A stretch of DNA of 16,421 nt from Candidatus Halarchaeoplasma halalkaliphilum (GTDB lineage Archaea > Thermoplasmatota > Thermoplasmata > Halarchaeoplasmatales > Halarchaeoplasmataceae). The stretch covers positions 1 through 16,421 of the forward strand of contig SLLU01000083.1 of the NCBI GenBank assembly GCA_007133925.1. Direction: 5' to 3'. Below the pieces are notes generated by a model. The model made no database searches, was not told where the DNA came from, and saw only the letters and a program-made list of their open reading frames with translations. This document shows, piece by piece, positions 13,393 to 16,421 of the stretch; the first letter of the stretch is position 1; the number at the start of each line of letters is the position of its first letter. The position numbers and the translations under genes are program-made.

Positions 13393-13711
13393 AGTGGTCA
13401 TGGCAAGAGAGAACAAAAAGATGGTTTTCGACCCAAAGGGATTCTTCGTCATATTTTTGAATGACGGGGAGATCGTGGTGGAGCACTATGAGAACGTTAA
13501 AAAGGAGGGGAAGTTAGAGGTGGAAACAGGGGATTTGGATGTGGTGATCAAGGGGGTAGATGCAAAATCCATCTGCGATACAATCGTTGAAATGGGCCTC
13601 GTATCCCGGCTGGACCACGCAACTTACCTGGGCAGGGAGCTTGAAAAGGCAGAGATCGCCCTGAGAAACAACACGGAATATACCCAGTGCGAGGATATAT
13701 ACTTTTCATAG
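13379..13711 (+). CDS. DUF4346-like small protein in the methionine operon
   Basis: A 110-residue soluble protein whose FDPKGFFVIFLNDGEIVVEHY segment (17-37) matches the DPxGYFxI start typical of DUF4346, as far as I can recall that family. DUF4346 occurs near or fused to pterin and corrinoid methyl-transfer proteins in archaea. A second conserved-looking part, SRLDHATYLGRELEKAEIALRNNTEYTQ (76-103), carries a His and several charged residues. Its ATG overlaps the metE end by 14 bases, so it is part of the same operon; ATG 13400 is an alternative start. No catalytic function is known to me. A role in assembling or reactivating the MtrA-MtrH-MetE system is a reasonable inference from position. 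Confidence 0.75.
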   Translation: MKDVEVVMARENKKMVFDPKGFFVIFLNDGEIVVEHYENVKKEGKLEVETGDLDVVIKGVDAKSICDTIVEMGLVSRLDHATYLGRELEKAEIALRNNTEYTQCEDIYFS

Positions 13712-13730
13712 GCCTGTGAGTCGGAAAGGA

Positions 13731-13737
13731 TTTATAC
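13731..13737 (+). promoter_or_regulatory. TATA box of the DUF1616-DUF58 operon
   Basis: TTTATAC is a good archaeal TATA match and would start transcription near 13760. That leaves a short leader whose AGGTG (13759-13763) can serve the TTG start at 13771. Confidence 0.5.
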
Positions 13738-13770
13738 GTTGAGCAAAATGTTGGCCAAAGGTGTAAGGTC

Positions 13771-14673
13771 TTGGAGTTACACACAAACGAAAAACCATGG
13801 GACCTGCTGGTCATAGTTCTGCTCACCGCATCACTGGTAGCCATAATCACGGTTACCCCGGATTCTGTGCTCAGACCGATCCTTGGACTGCCATTCCTCC
13901 TCTTTTTTCCCGGGTACGCCCTGGTTTCAGCTCTATTTCCCGAAAATACGGTATTGGACCACGTTGAGAGAATAGCCCTTTCCTTCGGACTTAGCATAGC
14001 CCTGACCCCCCTGGTGGGTCTGCTGCTCAACTACACATGGATCATATCTCTTACGTCCATACTGGTATCTCTCTCAGTACTAATACTGGGCCTCTGTGGT
14101 ATGGCATACCTCCGAAGGGAGGGCATACCCCTGGACGAGCGTTTCGATGTGGACCTGAGGCTGAACATGCCCGATTGGGAGGACTACGATACCATAGACA
14201 AGCTACTGGTAGTTGGCACCGTGGTACTCCTGATATCGTCTGTAGTTCTGGCGGCCTATATAGTGGTGACACCCCGGCAGGGAGAGCGGTTCACGGAACT
14301 GTACATACTGGGACCCGAGGGCATGGCGGATGGTTACCAAACACACCTCCAGGTCAATGAAAGTTCCCACCTCATAATAGGGGTAGTGAACAGAGAACAT
14401 GAAGATATGGAATACGAACTGGTGATCGGGCTCGGACACGAACCGGATACCATGGAAAACACCGGGGGCATACCCGATGATTTCCAGTTCGCCCTTTACA
14501 ACAACACATACCGGTCCGTCACTGTCCCGGTCCCTGACGGCTCCAGGTGGGAGCAGCATGCCAACATATCTGTTTCCGAACCAGGACAGTACCGCTTGGG
14601 AATATTTTTGACGGTCGATGGGAGCGTTTACAGAAGAGTGCACCTCTGGGTCACAGTGACAGAGGGTGATTGA
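13771..14673 (+). CDS. DUF1616 membrane protein with outer-face C-terminal domain
   Basis: A 300-residue protein of the archaeal DUF1616 family, unknown function. Four helices fill the N-terminal part (about 11-29, 36-55, 68-88, 91-113), including the family's LPFLLFFPGYALVSALFP (40-57). A charged loop and a fifth helix (144-166) follow. Residues 167-300 form an outside beta-rich domain with three N-glycosylation sequons (NES, NNT, NIS). The start is TTG (13771-13773). ATG and GTG codons just upstream are out of frame, and AGGTG lies seven bases ahead of the TTG. The stop overlaps the DUF58 gene by eight bases. The family often sits near envelope and glycosylation genes; the protein may build or sense the S-layer, which is inference. 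Confidence 0.85.
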   Translation: MELHTNEKPWDLLVIVLLTASLVAIITVTPDSVLRPILGLPFLLFFPGYALVSALFPENTVLDHVERIALSFGLSIALTPLVGLLLNYTWIISLTSILVSLSVLILGLCGMAYLRREGIPLDERFDVDLRLNMPDWEDYDTIDKLLVVGTVVLLISSVVLAAYIVVTPRQGERFTELYILGPEGMADGYQTHLQVNESSHLIIGVVNREHEDMEYELVIGLGHEPDTMENTGGIPDDFQFALYNNTYRSVTVPVPDGSRWEQHANISVSEPGQYRLGIFLTVDGSVYRRVHLWVTVTEGD

Positions 14674-16045
14674 CATTCCGTCCCTGGAAATTACGAAAAA
14701 AGGTAAGATAATGCTATTGGTACCTTTGTACCTCTTCATAGGCGCTTTCTTTTTCACAAACCCCTTCATGGCCCTGGTGGGAGTGGCATTCCTTTCACTG
14801 TTCATCTACACCAGAAGTTATCTGATAAGGATGGCGAAGACCCTGGAGATCGAAACACACATCGAAGGAGAAAACGCTTATGTGGATGAGGACCTGCATA
14901 TATCCCAGATCATCGGGTCCGAGGGAAGCCTGTTTCTTACCCTGGAACCAGGGGATGATATGAAGATAGTGGGAGAGGGGATGATCAAAAAAAAGATAGA
15001 GGGAAAAAAACTGGTGGAATATTCACTGAAACCCAGTACTCCCGGGAAAACTGAAGTGGGGGCATTCACCGGGACCCTGTACGACCCCATGGAATTTTTC
15101 AAATTGGATATGGAACACCCTCACAAAAAGAGGGTTATCGTGTATCCGTCCAAGGAAGCCATACGTCACGCCAAAGCCTATGCCCACAGGGTTCACCTTG
15201 AAGAGCTGGTGGAGGACATCCAGAGGTTCAATACCACCTCGGGCGAATTGGAGGAGATCCGGGAATACCAGCCCGGGGACCGTTTGAGGGATATGCACTG
15301 GCAGTCAATCTCCAAACTGGGTAAGCTCATGACCAAGGTGTACGAAAAGATGGCCCTTCTGGAATGCTGCATCTTTCTGGATATGTCACCATCCATGCGC
15401 CGGGGAGATAGGAAGATCAACCATGCCACCTTCATCACACTGGAACTTCTCAAGGAACTGGAGCTTTCAGGCCACGGTATAGGTCTAACAGTTTATGATC
15501 ATCGTGATGTCATTTTTCACCAGAGACCCGAGCACAAGCGCACAGCATTCCCCCGGATATACCAGGCCATGTCAGACCTGCTGCCACCGAGGGAAGCCGT
15601 TGAATATCTCAACCAGCGCTACGACAAGGAGATAACAACCCAGGCCCTCAGGGATGCGGAGACACAGTTCGCCGAGAGGGTGAGCCGACTGAGGCACGGC
15701 ACGGCATCCCCGGGCACCGGAGGATTGGTCGGTGCGGTTAGGGAGATCAAAAAGCAAGGCAATAAACGCAGCCTGGTGATATTCATCACGGACATGGAAA
15801 CGGAACCCGGGCTGATAATCAAATCCACAGAGAAGCTGAGGGCGTTGAACCATGTGGTCTGGGTCGTAATCCTCTTCTCCCCCTGGTACGATGTGGATGT
15901 GGTCACCAAAGAGAACCTAGAGAGGGCTTACAATGACTATCTGAACATTGAAAAGATCAGGGTCAAGCTTCACAGGGGCGGTGCCAGGGTCTTCGAGGTA
16001 TATCCCGGAAAAGAAGGATTGAGGATACTGGAGGAGGGACGATGA
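14666..16045 (+). CDS. DUF58 protein with vWA-like metal-ion site
   Basis: A 459-residue protein with two N-terminal transmembrane helices (about 15-31 and 33-50), a beta-rich segment (60-160) and a DUF58 domain. The family signature REYQPGDRLRDMHW is at 199-212. After it comes a von Willebrand A-like fold with the metal-ion motif DMSPSM (239-244) and a later FITDME (about 370-375). DUF58 proteins usually travel with MoxR AAA+ ATPases and are thought to act as partners in protein assembly or metal-cofactor insertion; no MoxR gene is in the window. The GTG start at 14666 overlaps the DUF1616 stop, and its own stop overlaps the next ATG as ATGA, so three genes are co-translated. Confidence 0.88.
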   Translation: MIDIPSLEITKKGKIMLLVPLYLFIGAFFFTNPFMALVGVAFLSLFIYTRSYLIRMAKTLEIETHIEGENAYVDEDLHISQIIGSEGSLFLTLEPGDDMKIVGEGMIKKKIEGKKLVEYSLKPSTPGKTEVGAFTGTLYDPMEFFKLDMEHPHKKRVIVYPSKEAIRHAKAYAHRVHLEELVEDIQRFNTTSGELEEIREYQPGDRLRDMHWQSISKLGKLMTKVYEKMALLECCIFLDMSPSMRRGDRKINHATFITLELLKELELSGHGIGLTVYDHRDVIFHQRPEHKRTAFPRIYQAMSDLLPPREAVEYLNQRYDKEITTQALRDAETQFAERVSRLRHGTASPGTGGLVGAVREIKKQGNKRSLVIFITDMETEPGLIIKSTEKLRALNHVVWVVILFSPWYDVDVVTKENLERAYNDYLNIEKIRVKLHRGGARVFEVYPGKEGLRILEEGR

Positions 16046-16421
16046 AGTACAGCGAACTGCCTGTGCATGCCCTCGGTTTATATTTCATCCTGGTGGTGTT
16101 CATCAACACGGGAAGTCCGTTAATGATGGCACTAACTGTTATTTCAGTAATCAGTATCTCTCTGATCCTACATTACGACAGGAGAGAGATTGCCTTACCC
16201 GGTCTAACCCTGGTATCCATAGTGGTCCCGTTCTCCGTGGGACCTTACGGCATGGGAAATGTTTATCCTTTGTTGATGAGCATCTTCATAGTGATCATAC
16301 CTTTGATGATATACTGGATAAAGGTGATAGGATATTCCCTCCACTTCGATCTCGCTTCCGCGATCATGGGGGCAAGCCACTTCGCCGTGGTGCTGTTCAT
16401 ATTCTACGGAGTGGTGATATA
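16042..16421 (+). CDS. Multi-pass membrane protein, truncated by the window end
   Basis: An open frame begins with the ATG at 16042, overlapping the DUF58 stop (ATGA), and continues through the last base of the window for 126 complete codons with no stop. It is strongly hydrophobic, with helices at about 8-25, 28-45, 55-70, 78-98 and 105-126 and few charged residues (DRRE near 47-50). No family can be told from this part. In DUF58 operons such genes are often large membrane proteins with outside domains, such as transglutaminase-like ones, so the missing part may identify it. Confidence 0.75.
   Translation, partial: MKYSELPVHALGLYFILVVFINTGSPLMMALTVISVISISLILHYDRREIALPGLTLVSIVVPFSVGPYGMGNVYPLLMSIFIVIIPLMIYWIKVIGYSLHFDLASAIMGASHFAVVLFIFYGVVI

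Noticed and set aside
14203..14805. Minus-strand frame of 200 codons opposite DUF1616 and DUF58
   Set aside because: Both plus-strand genes carry family signatures and overlap in coupled fashion; the antisense frame shows none.

Overview
The window looks like a chromosomal segment from an archaeon. The evidence is a pair of archaeal-type corrinoid methyltransferase subunits (MtrA and MtrH), a core-length MetE, and heavy use of AGG and ATA codons. AT-rich TATA-like boxes lie about 26 bases ahead of several start codons, which suggests leaderless mRNAs. There are also many small membrane proteins of archaeal families (DUF1616, DUF58, PrsW, DUF2085-like). An uncultured member of the Thermoplasmatota is my best guess, but that is inference. 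There is no rRNA, tRNA, CRISPR array, insertion sequence or phage gene that I can see; the segment is compact and mostly metabolic and envelope-related.

Layout. 89-3289 (minus): a zinc-ribbon membrane protein with a repetitive Gln/Pro/Tyr-rich tail. Beside it is a tight three-gene membrane operon: a PrsW-type intramembrane protease, a 77-residue two-helix protein and a DUF2085-like Cys-rich membrane protein. 3359-6102 (minus): larB-larC-larE, the complete set for making the nickel-pincer nucleotide cofactor, with overlapping genes. 6197-6856 (plus): an AlkD-type DNA glycosylase. 6904-8273 (minus): a DUF599-like membrane protein and a membrane-anchored alpha/beta hydrolase. 8341-8829 (plus): a second small membrane protein with a Gln/Pro-rich cytoplasmic tail. 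8850-9954 (minus): a family 2 glycosyltransferase behind a small Cys-containing protein of unknown function.

10057-13711 (plus) is the most interesting block: metF-like, mtrA, mtrH, core metE and a DUF4346-type gene, packed with 1-14 base overlaps or very short gaps. Read together, the genes describe a soluble methyl-transfer route. MetF reduces methylene- to methyl-pterin, MtrH moves the methyl to the corrinoid on MtrA, and core MetE moves it to homocysteine to give methionine. No membrane Mtr subunit is present and MtrA has lost its membrane anchor, so this is a biosynthetic module and not the sodium-pumping methanogenesis complex. The small last gene may be an unrecognised accessory part.

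13771 to the window end (plus): an envelope operon of a DUF1616 membrane protein with an outer domain carrying N-glycosylation sequons, a DUF58/vWA-like protein, and a multi-helix membrane protein cut by the window edge.

Intergenic gaps are all about 100 bases or less. They hold candidate promoters and T-rich terminators. No stretch above 300 bases lacks a gene.
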